NCBI GenBank assembly: GCA_000320605.2
Contig: KB445813.1
Location: 294,371 to 358,370, forward strand
Reading direction: 5' to 3'
DNA: 64,000 nucleotides
Source: Gelatoporia subvermispora B
Taxonomy: Eukaryota; Basidiomycota; Agaricomycetes; Polyporales; Gelatoporiaceae
The notes under the pieces are model-generated. The model was not told the DNA's origin and made no database searches. It was given only the letters and a program-made list of their open reading frames with translations. Positions within the stretch are counted from its first letter, which is position 1. Each line of letters opens with the position of its first letter. This document shows positions 1 through 11,851 of this stretch, one piece after another. The position numbers were made by a program, and so were the translations under genes.

Positions 1-261
1 CGACTACCGGGGTTTTGTTACGCTTTTGAGTCGGCCGTCGCACGCCGACGCTGACGGAAAGTTCCTTATCGAAAATCGAAAGTTACAGCGATATTCAAAT
101 TTAATCCGGGGTCCCTCGCCGGTGCTGCACACAGCACATGTTTGTGTAGTATCTATAGTCAATCTAATGCCGCGTCGCACCGTTCATCCGAGTAAACAGT
201 TATAATACAGCAACCAGGCCATCAGAGTAACTCTGCGAGCAGCTTCACAGTGCGTTCTGCT
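1..261. other. left edge, no gene seen
   Basis: No coding frame could be supported. It lies just past the stop codon of the hydrolase gene on the minus strand, so it probably contains that gene's 3' untranslated region and terminator. Confidence 0.4.
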
Positions 262-1504
262 TCATTCCAGTGTGGCTATTGACGGAGTAAGCACTGTAAT
301 CACGTCAATGTGAACAGGACTTACGAAATGGTTTGCCCCTCGCATTCGTTGCACGACGAGCCCTCGCCCATTTTTGGACTCCTGAGCCAACTGAATGATG
401 CGCCAAGATCCTAGAAGCACCTCGCCGACGCTCATGTCGCACCACACCAGTACCATCTTCACGTTCGGCCAGATGGACTTGCCCTGAAGGGCCCGACGGG
501 CGTTTTCCTCGTACACAGCCCGGTTCATGAAGAGATATGGAACGTGAGAGCCTAAGGCTCCTCGCAGATCTACGTTCGTGACGAATTGCTTAGGCGAGAG
601 TGTCTTGGTCACCGGGAGCTGGTGCTCAGGGGGATCCGAGATTGGCTGTCCTGATATCCCAGGAATTAAGGTGGAAAATGAAGTAGCGGATTCGAGCGAG
701 TCGAGGGTGTACGGATCGTGTTCGAAGAACGACGAAACCCAGTGGACAAATGTTTGAGCTATCTCTTCGGGTGTGAGAGCTGGGTCCCGTAAAGGACAGT
801 AGAATTCCTCAATGGGAGGAAATTGACATCCAACCGCGTAGGACGCGGGATCTGTAACACTTTTGTATCAAGAGTGAACGCGCGATGCTAGTTGTACATA
901 CCCCAGAGGATGCAACTGCGCAAATAGCGTTCGAGCAGTTCCTGTGTAGCCTTCGGGAGTTTTCCAGCGTTCGATAATAAGGAAAAGGGTATAGCGGCTC
1001 CGGAAGACCATCCAAGGACTGCAATTCCACCCGAAAGTCTTTTTTGGTGCTTCTCCGATACCCCGTTGCTTGTGAGTATCGGAGGCAGGCCCTTAGTCTC
1101 GATCAACCAGGACAAGAACGAAGCTGCCTCTCGACCACGCTCCTCAAGTATAGTGGTCATGCCCTCTATATCTTGGCTAAGCATGACGTCGACCTCTTCG
1201 GAAGAGAAAGGTGTGGAGCCAGGGTATCCGCGTAGGTTGACGAGTACTATGCGCATGTTATACGTGCATGCGTACAATAGCATTGGTTTGAAGTTCTCTG
1301 AGCAGTTGTGTCAAAATAAAATTACAGCATGGAAATACGCAGCTGCTTACCGCTGTGGAAGACAGTACCATGAAAGACCACCAGGGTAACATACGAGGCT
1401 GAAGAACCCGGGATACCAGAATCGTGATAGAGAAGATGTGTGCCCTTCGTGTCTACGGGAGCGAGAGACATAGTGCTGGGGCTCAGGGATGGCTCGACCT
1501 TCAT
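262..1504 (-). CDS. alpha/beta hydrolase-fold protein
   Basis: Three exons join in phase as complement(262..851, 902..1297, 1351..1504) to give 379 aa. Introns are 53 and 50 bases with GT..AG ends. The first exon carries an oxyanion-loop-like VVFHGTVFH, exon 2 carries the nucleophile elbow GWSSG with the serine near residue 149, and exon 3 ends with MRGANHF, a good place for the catalytic histidine. The order HG, G-x-S-x-G, late His is that of the AB-hydrolase fold, and many fungal genomes have such stand-alone members of unknown substrate. No signal peptide is evident, so a cytosolic enzyme is inferred. The start is the first in-frame ATG, followed by a stretch rich in Ser and Pro. Substrate and pathway cannot be read from the sequence, and no neighbour helps. 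Confidence 0.78.
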
Positions 1505-4383
1505 TATAAATGCCTCCGGTCGTCCGTGCGATCTGATGCCTTGTTACTGCCTTCCAAGCGATCCACGGTACGACATCATCAGATGCCATGGGCCGTACAG
1601 TTGTTCCATCCAATCCCCACAATTGGTGTCCGCCCGGACATGCGTCCTTACAACTCCAGGGCGAAGACATCGGGATAGTGGCGCCCAATCTGTTGCCTTT
1701 GTATAATATGTGTTTGTGAGGCGCCGTGAACCGCGACGGGCCCACCTGGTTCGACACGATAAATCTATGATGCAACACCCATAGTCTCAGTGGCGATGAT
1801 GAGTACGATAGTCATGGGTAGTCCCTGGAGCGATAACGGAGCCGATCATGAGTACGAGTGCTGTAATGCAGCTGTAATGTGTGGTCTCTCGAGCGATAAC
1901 GGAGCGCCAGACATAAAGTTCCCGGACTACCGGGTTAGTTCAAAGTCAGATAAGATGCACCAAATAGCCCAAATCTATTCAACGAATTTGTGACCGGGCT
2001 TGTGCCGCTCTCGTTCCTTTCTTTAATGGAATGGTCCCTTAAGCTAAACATTCGGCAGTACATTTGAGCAGAGGCTCTGCTCACGATACGCGCAGAGTGT
2101 GTAAATATCCGTATGTTGCAAGGTGGGCGCGTTCTCTCATCTGTATGAGTTCTTGGGAGCTATGGCGCCCAGGTAAGACAGATCTGTTCATTTGCGATTG
2201 CGGCGTTCTGGCCGCCGTCAATCAACCATCCGGAGGTAGGTGCAAGCGACAGCAGAGATTCCTATTCACCGTGATGTGACCACTGAACGGCCCGAGTGCA
2301 ATTAGCGTCAAACGCTCCCATCGTGCGTGCTATTATGGGGAAACTCGCATGCGTCTACTATAACCTACTCTATCCCAGGGGGGCCTTTAGCGCTTCTGCT
2401 TACGGAGCGCCGTCGTTCAATTCGCGCCCGTGCCTGATATCACCGTTACTTGCGTTTCCATACATTCGCTAACCGTGCTCCGTACAGCGGGAAGCCTGAA
2501 CAGATGCACTGCGCTGGCCAAATTGTGCCTCATGCAAGAGAGACCGAATGTTGCGGGCCTGCGACATAGTCTATCGTCTACCACAGCAATCTCTGACACA
2601 GAACTCGTATGTAGAATGATTAGATCACGGTCCAATTGAGATTGTCAATAGGAAGTATTGGTGAGATATAATCAGCCATGTAGCGATGACTCATCGATCC
2701 TACGCTTTCCGTCGGTCTCGGACAAACGCTCTAGATATTGTCAACGGTCGAGGGACTGTATTAAGTCTTGAGACGCCCTTTTTGCCCTACTGATTAAGTC
2801 GTCAACGCAAGATAAACAGGCAATGCAACCCGTAGCTTGCCTATGCAGAGTTTTCGGGCTATTTTTGTCCGATGGGGATTAAACGGTTGACAGATGCCCA
2901 GTGCATATCTATGCGGCGCTGGGTGTCTGATTAACCTCGATCATGCGGCCCCGTTCAGCGTTGGTTATGTCAGGGGTGCAACGCGCATCGCTCTCGCAAG
3001 GCTGCACGAGGGCGTCGAGGCGCGCGGCAACTTTCTGATGTATAGAAATGACCCCGTGGGGGCTTAGGCTTTCTAGGGATGCGGGGTGGGCTGCGTCCCT
3101 GGTCTTCTACTTGAATAGTATCATGAGACATCCACATGCATGCGATTTGATACAGAACGGTGAACGTCGCAATTGCAATGCACTGCTCGACCGGGGTGAT
3201 CTGTGTCCCTTCCCGCTGCTCTGCGACTAGCGAGGTGCGAATCTCGAATCACGTTCATAAATCCTTAGCTACTAGATGAGCCGTGCAGATTCACCTTGCA
3301 GTACGAGACAGAGAGGCGGTAAGATCCTGTTCGGAAAGACACGTCAGGTTGAGCGTCACATTCTCCGCAGGGTAAAGGTGGCAAGATTCACATACCAGAT
3401 ATAAGCGAACACTGAGTCGACGATGCAGCCACGGCTGCCCGTTCCGACAGCTCTGGGAGAGAGCAGTCAAGACGACTATTAGCCTGGGAAATCCGGGGCA
3501 TGTGGCTATCTAAATCCTCTTCGACGTTCATTACGAACGCCGCGCTGACTCAGATTCGGCCCAAGCCCTAGTCGGGTCTGCTCCAGCGCTGCCGTTGCGT
3601 ATCAGGGGTATGCAAGAGCATGGATGTGTCTTCACCGACAATATCTGACCCGAGCGGCTCAAGACTCAGCTGCACTCTTGCGCGAAAAGTACCATGGACG
3701 GCTCCTGCACAAAATCATCGTCAGGGCGGACTCAGAAGGAGCACCGGCAAAGGAATGCAGTATGCTTGAAGATCCGCTTTCGTTGAGGGGAATACAGTTG
3801 AAAGATGGAGAAGTGCTGCAGTAGGGGGTCTTACATGGTTCTGCCCACGGTGTCATTAAAAAGTCCTGCCTAAGTCCTGGGTCGAGAAATCCCTGTCTCT
3901 CTTTACTGGTAGCAAGTGGTGGTACGGATGGTCATTGGACTAGCCAGGCGTAAGAAAAGCGTTCAAACGTTTCTGCAACGAATGTGACGCGTCTTCAATC
4001 TGAGTCTCAAAAATGAAGCCCAGTCATAGAATCTAGATCGAGCAAGACATAGGCAAGACGAGTAAAGTCCCACGAGCCTAGGCAAATCGAGTCAGTTACA
4101 AACCAGTCAAATTGAATAACGTCCTAGAGCTCCCGTGGAGTGCTCAAGTCCTGCCAAATGAGCAATGCACAACCAGCGCGTTTCAGTGCACACTTGACGC
4201 AGCTAACGTGCGCGCACCGCGCAGTACTCATGTGCAGTATCTTGGATGTACCTGTGCGCTACTATAGAGTCGTTCAGAGTTGACCACTTGCCCTCGCCTA
4301 TCTATCGCTAACGCGGTAGCCGGCCCTACGCGGCCTCTAGGCGAAGGCAAGCGAGCAACATAGCTGCAACTTTGAACGTCTCT

Positions 4384-4601
4384 TACAGCTGTTTTCATAT
4401 CGATAGGCGGGTTTCGAAAAAGTCGTATACGGGCGGGGCTTCAAGCGGGGCTTCCGTTGCACCTGCCCATTGGCCGACCCTTGGCCATGCAAGAGTAGCG
4501 CTGATGGCCGATGTCACGGCATGGTCTCCCGAATGCCCGCCAAACTCCTCCTGTTCGTAATTTTCTCAGGAGACCCGCCTATCGATATGAAAACAGCTGT
4601 A
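4384..4601. repeat. perfect 29-bp inverted repeat with 160-bp spacer
   Basis: Bases 4384-4412 and 4573-4601 are exact reverse complements, each with the core CATATCGATAGGCGGG on its left-hand copy. The pairing stops at both ends after a mismatch, with weaker similarity just inside. The spacer carries no gene. Such a structure could be a small MITE-like element or a transcribed hairpin. No target-site duplication was recognised next to the arms. Confidence 0.7.
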
Positions 4602-4881
4602 TGTTTCTGCGTGTCACGCGTCGGCACAGTACGTCGCACCCGCCTTTCGCTCGTTTCTCCCCCGCTCGAATGATATCGTACGGTCTTCCTCGCCACAACG
4701 TGCTCTCGTGTCAATTTGCCTCTGGCTTAGTCTGGCTCAGGGTGTCTATCGCTTAGCTACATGTACCTCTATCTCCACATGTCTCTAGAGCTTAGCTGCA
4801 AGTACCTTTGGATCGTACGCAGCAAAACGGGGTCTAATGATATAAGCGCCGATCTTTTGCGTGGGACCGTGCCGGTTTTAT

Positions 4882-4901
4882 TATCCTATCCTATCCTATC
4901 C
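4882..4901. repeat. (TATCC)4 microsatellite
   Basis: Four exact tandem copies of TATCC lie in the gene-poor stretch, followed by TCG. Confidence 0.8.
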
Positions 4902-6548
4902 TCGTTCTGGCAATGAACTCATACTTCCGGGGCCCTCCTCATCCTGGCTGTCACTTCAAGCGAGGTCTGTCTTTTCATCGACACCATTATCCCCCTCTCC
5001 CTGACCCTCGCTTATCCGACTAGCTACGCAATGATTGTTCACCGCGGAGGAGAATAATGCGCTATAGCCTATACGCGCAAGTGGCCGGAAGTAGACTAAC
5101 AGTACGACACATGTGCACGAGGATGGTGAGGGCCCCATGCATGGCAGTGGGCGATGCGTAGCAGGTGGCGGGCGGCAGGGCGGAGCTGGTGCAGAGCAAT
5201 CATGTGTACAGCAAATTACAGTGATTAAGATCGAGTCAATTCGAGCTGGGCAATTGCGAGAGCAATGCCGCGCACAGAGCACGTGAGTAATCAGAGTTGG
5301 CTAGGGCGGAGGTGGATGGTACTAGATTGATTCGATGTACACAGATGTGACCAGGTGTTCATCTACTTTAACGGATATAGTCGCGGGCGGGTGTTAAATC
5401 TGTCATGTCCAATGCCTCGGTTACTCTGCATGTAACTAGATCCACTGACTGCCAATTTCGAATGGGTCTGATTAACCAAGCTGAAGGCCCGCGGCCTGCT
5501 ACTGTATCACTGCAAGGTACAATTGACCGTGTGAACTTCATGCTTTCGGGTCGCAGCCTGTCGCTACAATGACTGGCACATTGCATCAGGAATCCGACTT
5601 CTTTGCTCTTCATGGTCTGTCATCTAAACATTTGAATCAAGAATATAACCCGTAAGGTAACATCAATATAGTCGCTAGCTTGACTCAGGCCATTCGAGGT
5701 TAGCCTGTATCATCATATCATCGCAAATGCAGTTTGTTCGCCGCAATGCGCATCAATTTGATCTCATGCATGTGAGCGAAGACTGTAGTACGCAAATTCC
5801 AATCCTAAATGACAATCTTCGCGGCTTCGTATCACATTCCGCGACACCGAGCGGAGATGTAGCCGCTGCACCTTCTTTGAACGCAGCATCGAACGATTAC
5901 GGCAGTAAGCGCGTTAGCTGGATCGCTCATATTTTGTGGAGACTCATACATTGTGCTTTTGGAGCCCTCGTTCGAATGAGATCGAACAACTGCGTATCGT
6001 CAATGCTACGCTGCACAGGGCACTGGTAGAGCCGTACTCGCTCTCAGCCTTTCTTGCTAAATGGCAACCTGGGTTCCACCGTGGTGAGAAAGATGTCAAT
6101 CCAGACTACTTAACGTTTCAAGAAAATTTGTATATCAGCACGGTCCTCCTAGGCAATGTTATTTCATCTTGTGCTGCGCAAGTTTACGAGATGTGGAGAT
6201 ATCTACGTGCCATCTAGTTCATTAGCCAATGATCAGAACTACCTAGACGAACGTTCATGCTCAGGGAACGTCGGACGATGCGAGACCAAGACTCGTAGCG
6301 ACTAGCTTTTGCCAATGCTTGCAGGTGGTGCTACAGGAGGTCAAAGAGAACTCAATCACCTTCTCGCGAATGGAACAGGCAGCTTCGACATATTGCCACT
6401 GATCTAACACTAGGCAAAGGCCGCCCGAAGAGAAGTCAAAGTCTATTGCGTGATGCGGCTATTGCGTCAGCCTGCGTCAAGTAAGCAGTCGGCGCGAAGT
6501 ATAAGTATAGGAAAAGCAGATGATACCGGACCACCATCAGGTTATACG

Positions 6549-8601
6549 ATGCTGACTGATTTACCTCTGTTTGTTAGTCTTATTGTAGCCTACGCCTTTG
6601 TCTTAGCGACGTGGCGTAGGAGACGTGATCCGGTACGAATATTCTTCAGACGCAAATACCATTCTTTCATACCATGTCTTGATAGATTCATTCGATAAAG
6701 ACGGTGGGACAATCTGCACCACTCTTGTCTTACATCGGAGCATATAGATTCCTAATCAATGCCGAAGAATTGTTGCGAGAAGGCTACCACAAGGTATACG
6801 AGTATCCATATACCACGTTCCCGACTGATGTTGAGCCACGCGCCACGTAGTTCAAGGGCTCCACGTTCAAGATAGCCGCGATGGATCGATGGATCGTCAT
6901 AGTCAATGGACCAACGATGGTAGAAGAGCTGCGCAGCCTGCCAGATGAGAAAGCCTCATTCATGCATGCCATAGGCGAGGTACAGTGCTCGTACTGATTT
7001 TGTAAATTATGTGCCTACCGCTCACCGTACATTCTATGACAGATTGTCCAGCCAGACTACACTCTGGGTTTCAACACTCACATGGAGACATATCATGTAT
7101 CCCTTGTCCGAGAACGGCTCAACCGTAACCTCGGAAATCTATTACCTGGTGTCACAGAAGAACTCGAGCTTGCGATGGATGAATACATTCCGATGCGAGG
7201 AGATGGTCCGATTTGCAGCATGTACACTCGCAGCAAAGCTGACCGAGCTTCCAGAATGGACTCCCGTGAACGGCTTCTCCCTCATGCAGCGTATCATTGG
7301 GCGTACCGCTAGCCGGGTCCTCGTTGGCGCCCCCACATGTCAGTCAATATTAGGTGCAGTACTCCGAAGCAACCACTTACTGTTCCTGCAGGTCGCGACA
7401 CTGATTATATTGATCTCTCTGTCAACTTTCTGAACGATGCGGTACGAGAAAGAGTGCTTTTGAGTCTATTTCCACCGGCATTGAAACCGTGAGCGCCCAC
7501 TTGCTCAATCCCCCCACTCATGCTCCCCAGGTCTCACTGAACTACAGATGCATCGGATTTTTCATGAATGGAGCGCATCGCACATCAAAGCGCGCTGCTG
7601 GACATCTGAAGCACATCATCGAAGAACGTTTGCAAACTCTGCGCGACCTGGGGGATGACTGGTTGGAGAGGCCCGTGAGTATGCTCGGTCCTGCATAGCT
7701 AAAATCTATCTTACCGGGGTGTGACCAATATAGAACGACATGCTTATGTGGCTTATCGAAGAAGCTCAAGGCGAAGCTGAACCACTTAAGGAGGTCATCA
7801 AGCGAGTACTCGCGCTGAATTTCGCTGCCATGAGCACCACTGCGAACGTGCGTCTCCGTGTTAACTCGGGAGCCGGTGTATTCGCTGAGAAACCTGCTTT
7901 ATCAGAGCGCCATACATGCATTGTATCACTTGGTGGACAACCGTGAGGTTGCCCAGATACTCTTGCAGGAAGCGGAGTCCACTATCGAAGAGTCGGGCTG
8001 GACGAAATCAGCATTTAGTCGAATGACGAAACTTGATAGCTTCCTCAAGGAGTCACAGCGATTCAATGGCCATAATGGCAGTACGTGACGATGTGGTCGC
8101 TCAGATTTGTACCTCTGACACCACCTATCAGTGGGGATCGTTCGTATGACCTTAGACGAAGTGACCCTGTCGGACGGCACTCGTATCCCTAAAGGCACAA
8201 TAGTTGGCGCAGGCGCCTCGTCTATGCACTGGGACCAAGAACTCTACGCCGAGCCGGATAAATTTGATCCATTCCGATTCCACCGGATATCACAAGATGG
8301 TGATGCTAAAGTCGGGTTTGCCAGTCCTCTATCTGAGTACATTGCGTTTGGTCGCGGCCGACATGCTTGGTAAGACATGGTTTCACTCTGCTATGCGATG
8401 GGGACTGACGAATTGATGCTCACAATTAGTCCTGGTCGCTTCTTCGCGGATGTGGTGCTGAAAGCCATACTCAGCTATGTTGTTCTCCACTACGATGTCA
8501 AGTTTGAGGACGAGTTGATGCGTCCTAAGAACAAGTGGGTTGGACCGGCGGTCACGCCTGACCAGCATGTGACAATTCTTTTCCGAAAGCGAAGATTGTA
8601 G
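6549..8601 (+). CDS. cytochrome P450 monooxygenase, ent-kaurene-oxidase-like
   Basis: Eleven exons join in phase: 6549..6632, 6686..6793, 6851..6979, 7043..7205, 7255..7338, 7392..7488, 7548..7674, 7734..7847, 7906..8080, 8132..8369 and 8430..8601. They give 496 aa, normal for a microsomal P450. Residues 5-21 form an N-terminal membrane anchor followed by WRRRRDP. The I-helix has NFAAMSTTAN near residue 295. The K-helix ExxR is ESQR at 351-354, and the haem loop reads FGRGRHACPGRFFA with the cysteine ligand at 440, its codon split by the last intron. The AA..TT I-helix and GRHACPGRFFA are characteristic of the fungal kaurene-oxidase-like group, which oxidises terpenoids and other hydrophobic metabolites at the ER with P450 reductase. 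No terpene synthase or reductase lies in the window, so the substrate is unknown. All key residues are present and the gene appears functional. Confidence 0.93.
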
Positions 8602-11600
8602 CTTCGGAGCCTTCCGTGTACATAGGGTTTGTGTGCTTCGACGTTGTGTCTTTCTGTGTACCAATATGCCTGCTCTTATGTACTCAGACACACGTATGGT
8701 GACATCTATCAAATTTCTGGGTTTTGGGACACGTTTAAAAGCACAGTGATTGGGTCTGCTCTGAGATTTGGATACAGATACTACGCCTAATCCCCCTCTG
8801 GAGAGATTATCGCGATTATATCTTGGACCCCAAGCGATATCTTGAAAAGCTCAGTTTACCGCATCTCATTTGGAGGGTCCTGCTTGACTTCTCACGCCAC
8901 GTCGACGAGAGCGGTGCGCTGCTGACTCAATAATTACACTATATGAGCGTCCTTTTCTGAGAAAGAGCGTGGTTGGTAGATCGCTGTGAATGTCAGAGGC
9001 GCTTAACAGTCTGTTTGATACGGTGGCAGTCGCAGTGGTATCCTCTCGAACAACGCCGAGCTTATTTATTGACCAATAGTAGACATTGCCCTCACAGTCT
9101 TCGTAGACCAGGAACTTCTGCGTTGTGCGTAAAATACTTTTTCGGGCACCACAGTCTGGAAGATCCGCCGCTAAATGTTCGGCAAGGAAAATTGAATTAG
9201 GTTATAATCTCTAGTAATGGCCATGGTTGGATCACGACGCAGAAAATACAAATGTATGTCGCAAAATGCTGGCGAAGACTACAGTAAATGTACCAGGCAG
9301 GAAACGAAAGCTATGCCTGCAAGGCATGAAAGGCTTGTCTCGCTGCCTCCTCCATGGCAGCGGCACGCGTCGGGGCCGAGGACATGCCATGTCGATAGCC
9401 TCGAACTTTCAAATTCCATATTCAGAACTCAAAGGAGTTGCGCAATATTGGAACAACCTACTATATACGGTTGCATGCCATGTCAACCTGTGCTCTGGAC
9501 CGGTCTTGCAGACCTCCCAGAGCAACATGTGGCGGTCTCCTCGCTCCTGGAGATGATTATTGAGTCTCATGCGCCAGTCTTTCAAGAAGAATGTCAGCGA
9601 GGAGACACTCTTGAACATCGCATACCCACGGTTCGATGAGCTCATGCTGTTGAGAGAATAGTGGTGTGGTTTATGGACATACTGACAGCCTATCTTATAG
9701 ATATCCGAGAGCATGTATGTTTGACATGAACTTGGGACTCGATGTAGCATCGCTCACTGCCTGCAGCAAATCCATGAAGCAGTCCGGAGCTTCGTACGCA
9801 GCATGGTGAGTACGCAGACGCAAATGCAGTGACGCAAGCATGTGTCCATACGAGTCCTGTGCTCGTGCGTTTGAGCCACGACAACAAGAATGAATCTGAC
9901 AGACCAAGAAGTGAGCTGTAAGCACGGCCAGATTGCATGACGGAAGGCTTACGAACTATTGGCAAACTTCGATATCTCCACCGCAGTTAAGACAGTCATG
10001 TCGCCACCACGTAATACTATGCTGAGCGTCCTCTGACTAAAGTGAAGCGTGAAACAGATAACAATACACGGTGCGCACCTCCAAACCTGCTCCGAGTCAC
10101 ACAGCAAGGCCCATCTGTTCTCCCGCGTCCTCCCACCGACTGTGCAGCGCTCTAAAACCTATCGGTAACAAATAAGCCGGCGCATTGCTGTTCCTGAGTT
10201 TTCGGAATGTCGGAGGTGATGTCTTCCTGGAGAACCGGGGTATTCAATGACACAGACCGCAGTGCATAGAAACCTGCACGCATGACCCCTGCACGCTACA
10301 ATAACTACCATGCCCGGTATGGCTGTGTTGCTGCGGCATGTACTGAGGAGAACTTCCTTATGGAATCTTGTCCGGAAGATGATCAGCGTGGTCCACAAGT
10401 GACACATCCTATGCTTTCGAAGTCCGTAGTCGATACATCCTCTCGCGACTGCGGAGGCGTCTTCGCAACTGGTGACGGTCCGTGCTGAAGTCAGCGACGG
10501 ACGCAAGGAAAGTGATACCACTGCTCACGATGGAACGGAACGGAACGTAAAACAGATGACGTATTAAAGTTACTTGCGACAACTGGCCGACAGACAGTAC
10601 TGCCAGCAGGAATGACAAACCTGGCTGTGTTCGGCTTGTTTGCACATGTTAGGATCGGAGGCCGTCGGCCTCTTGAAGCATCCCTAATAGGGAATTAAAC
10701 TCATACGATGGTCTTCTCAGAGCGTACAGAGATTATTCGGCGCAGCAAGTGCCTCGCCATTACATGAAAGCAAATATAGGCGCAGACACATATACATGAA
10801 CAACGCCAGATTTGGAACGGAGGGTAAAGAAACGTTCATCCTGTCGAGCACTGTATCGCGAGTCCGCGACTGTTGCCCATTAAGGTGAACAGGATGGTCC
10901 GCAGGCCAACGGATCAGAGAGCGCGAGGGAAGCAAGCCTAATGATCAAGTAATTAGCTTCAGTGAAGACAAAAAAAAGTCCTAAAGTTTACGAATCAGTC
11001 ACGATCTTTCTTTCAAATGGAGTACTCACCTGCAAACCTCGTGCCGTGCAATAATGTACCTATCGTATGGAAGTTGCGTCTATTTACGTGCGTTAATCAA
11101 TATCAGATTTGGAGATGGTGTGCTGAGAAATTTTGTAGATATGGGTATGTCTCTGGGTGGCTCATGATCCTTGACAATGAGACTATCACGAAAGGCACTG
11201 TCGGGATTAGTGCCCACGTGCATGAAACGCTACAGGAACATCCGGGAAGAGTGTACAGCGCACCAAAATCAGTCCACAAGCCTAATATCTTCTTTCACGG
11301 CCTTGAAATTGCCTGCCACACTTGCGTGTCGCTGAACATTTTGCGGATTAAAGCAGTGATGAACCTAGGTCGGAATACTTTTACAGGAACCCGATGCACG
11401 AGAATTTTCACCGTCCAGACATAAGTGGCTCAGAGTACGTCTATATGACTCTAGAAGAAATGTTAGTTGCTTGTTGCTTTGATTCATTTGACCACCGTGC
11501 GATCAGCGAGCGGACAGAACTTGGCCATACACAAGCTCTCAGGTTGTCTTAGTAAGGATCGCCTCCGACTTGAGCACCGCCTAGCCGCCCTTCCCCACTC

Positions 11601-11851
11601 CCAGGAGGCGGGCGTAGCAAAACACATACACAGCTGTCTAAGATATACATGCTAAAGTACTTGTTACCAGGTCAGACGACTCGAAGTGCAATGGAGGCTT
11701 TAAGCGACGAATGAATATCAACAGGGTGGGCCGGAGAGGCTCTTCCGTCTTTCTGACTACCTCCAGCGACTGCGGAAGTGGCTGGTCAGCAAGGATAAGG
11801 CAATTGTAGAGTAGGGAGTCATACTACAAACAGGCTTATCTTTGTGTGACT
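8602..11851. other. gene-poor stretch, no gene supported
   Basis: Several frames of 70-140 codons occur on both strands (for example + 11017-11424 and - 9409-9965). None shows a domain, and they do not chain through in-phase introns. The composition resembles the 1505-6548 stretch. It may hold decayed genes or non-coding transcripts. The left end presumably carries the P450 3' end. Confidence 0.4.

Larger units (their letters stand above)
1505..6548. other. 5-kb gene-poor stretch
   Basis: Six frames give only short unrelated reading frames with no domain and no chain of exons that joins in phase. It contains a perfect 29-bp inverted repeat at 4384-4601, a (TATCC)4 tract at 4882-4901, and a short direct repeat of GAGCGATAACGGAGC near 1828 and 1893. 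It may be the remains of mobile elements, or a spacer between accessory genes. The upstream region of the P450 gene lies at the right end. Confidence 0.5.

Noticed and set aside
9409..9965. Two overlapping minus-strand frames
   Set aside because: They share no domain, do not join in phase, and could not be matched to any family.
11017..11424. 135-codon plus-strand frame starting with ATG
   Set aside because: No recognisable domain, unusual Cys/Trp content and no support from neighbouring exons; kept only as part of a gene-poor stretch.
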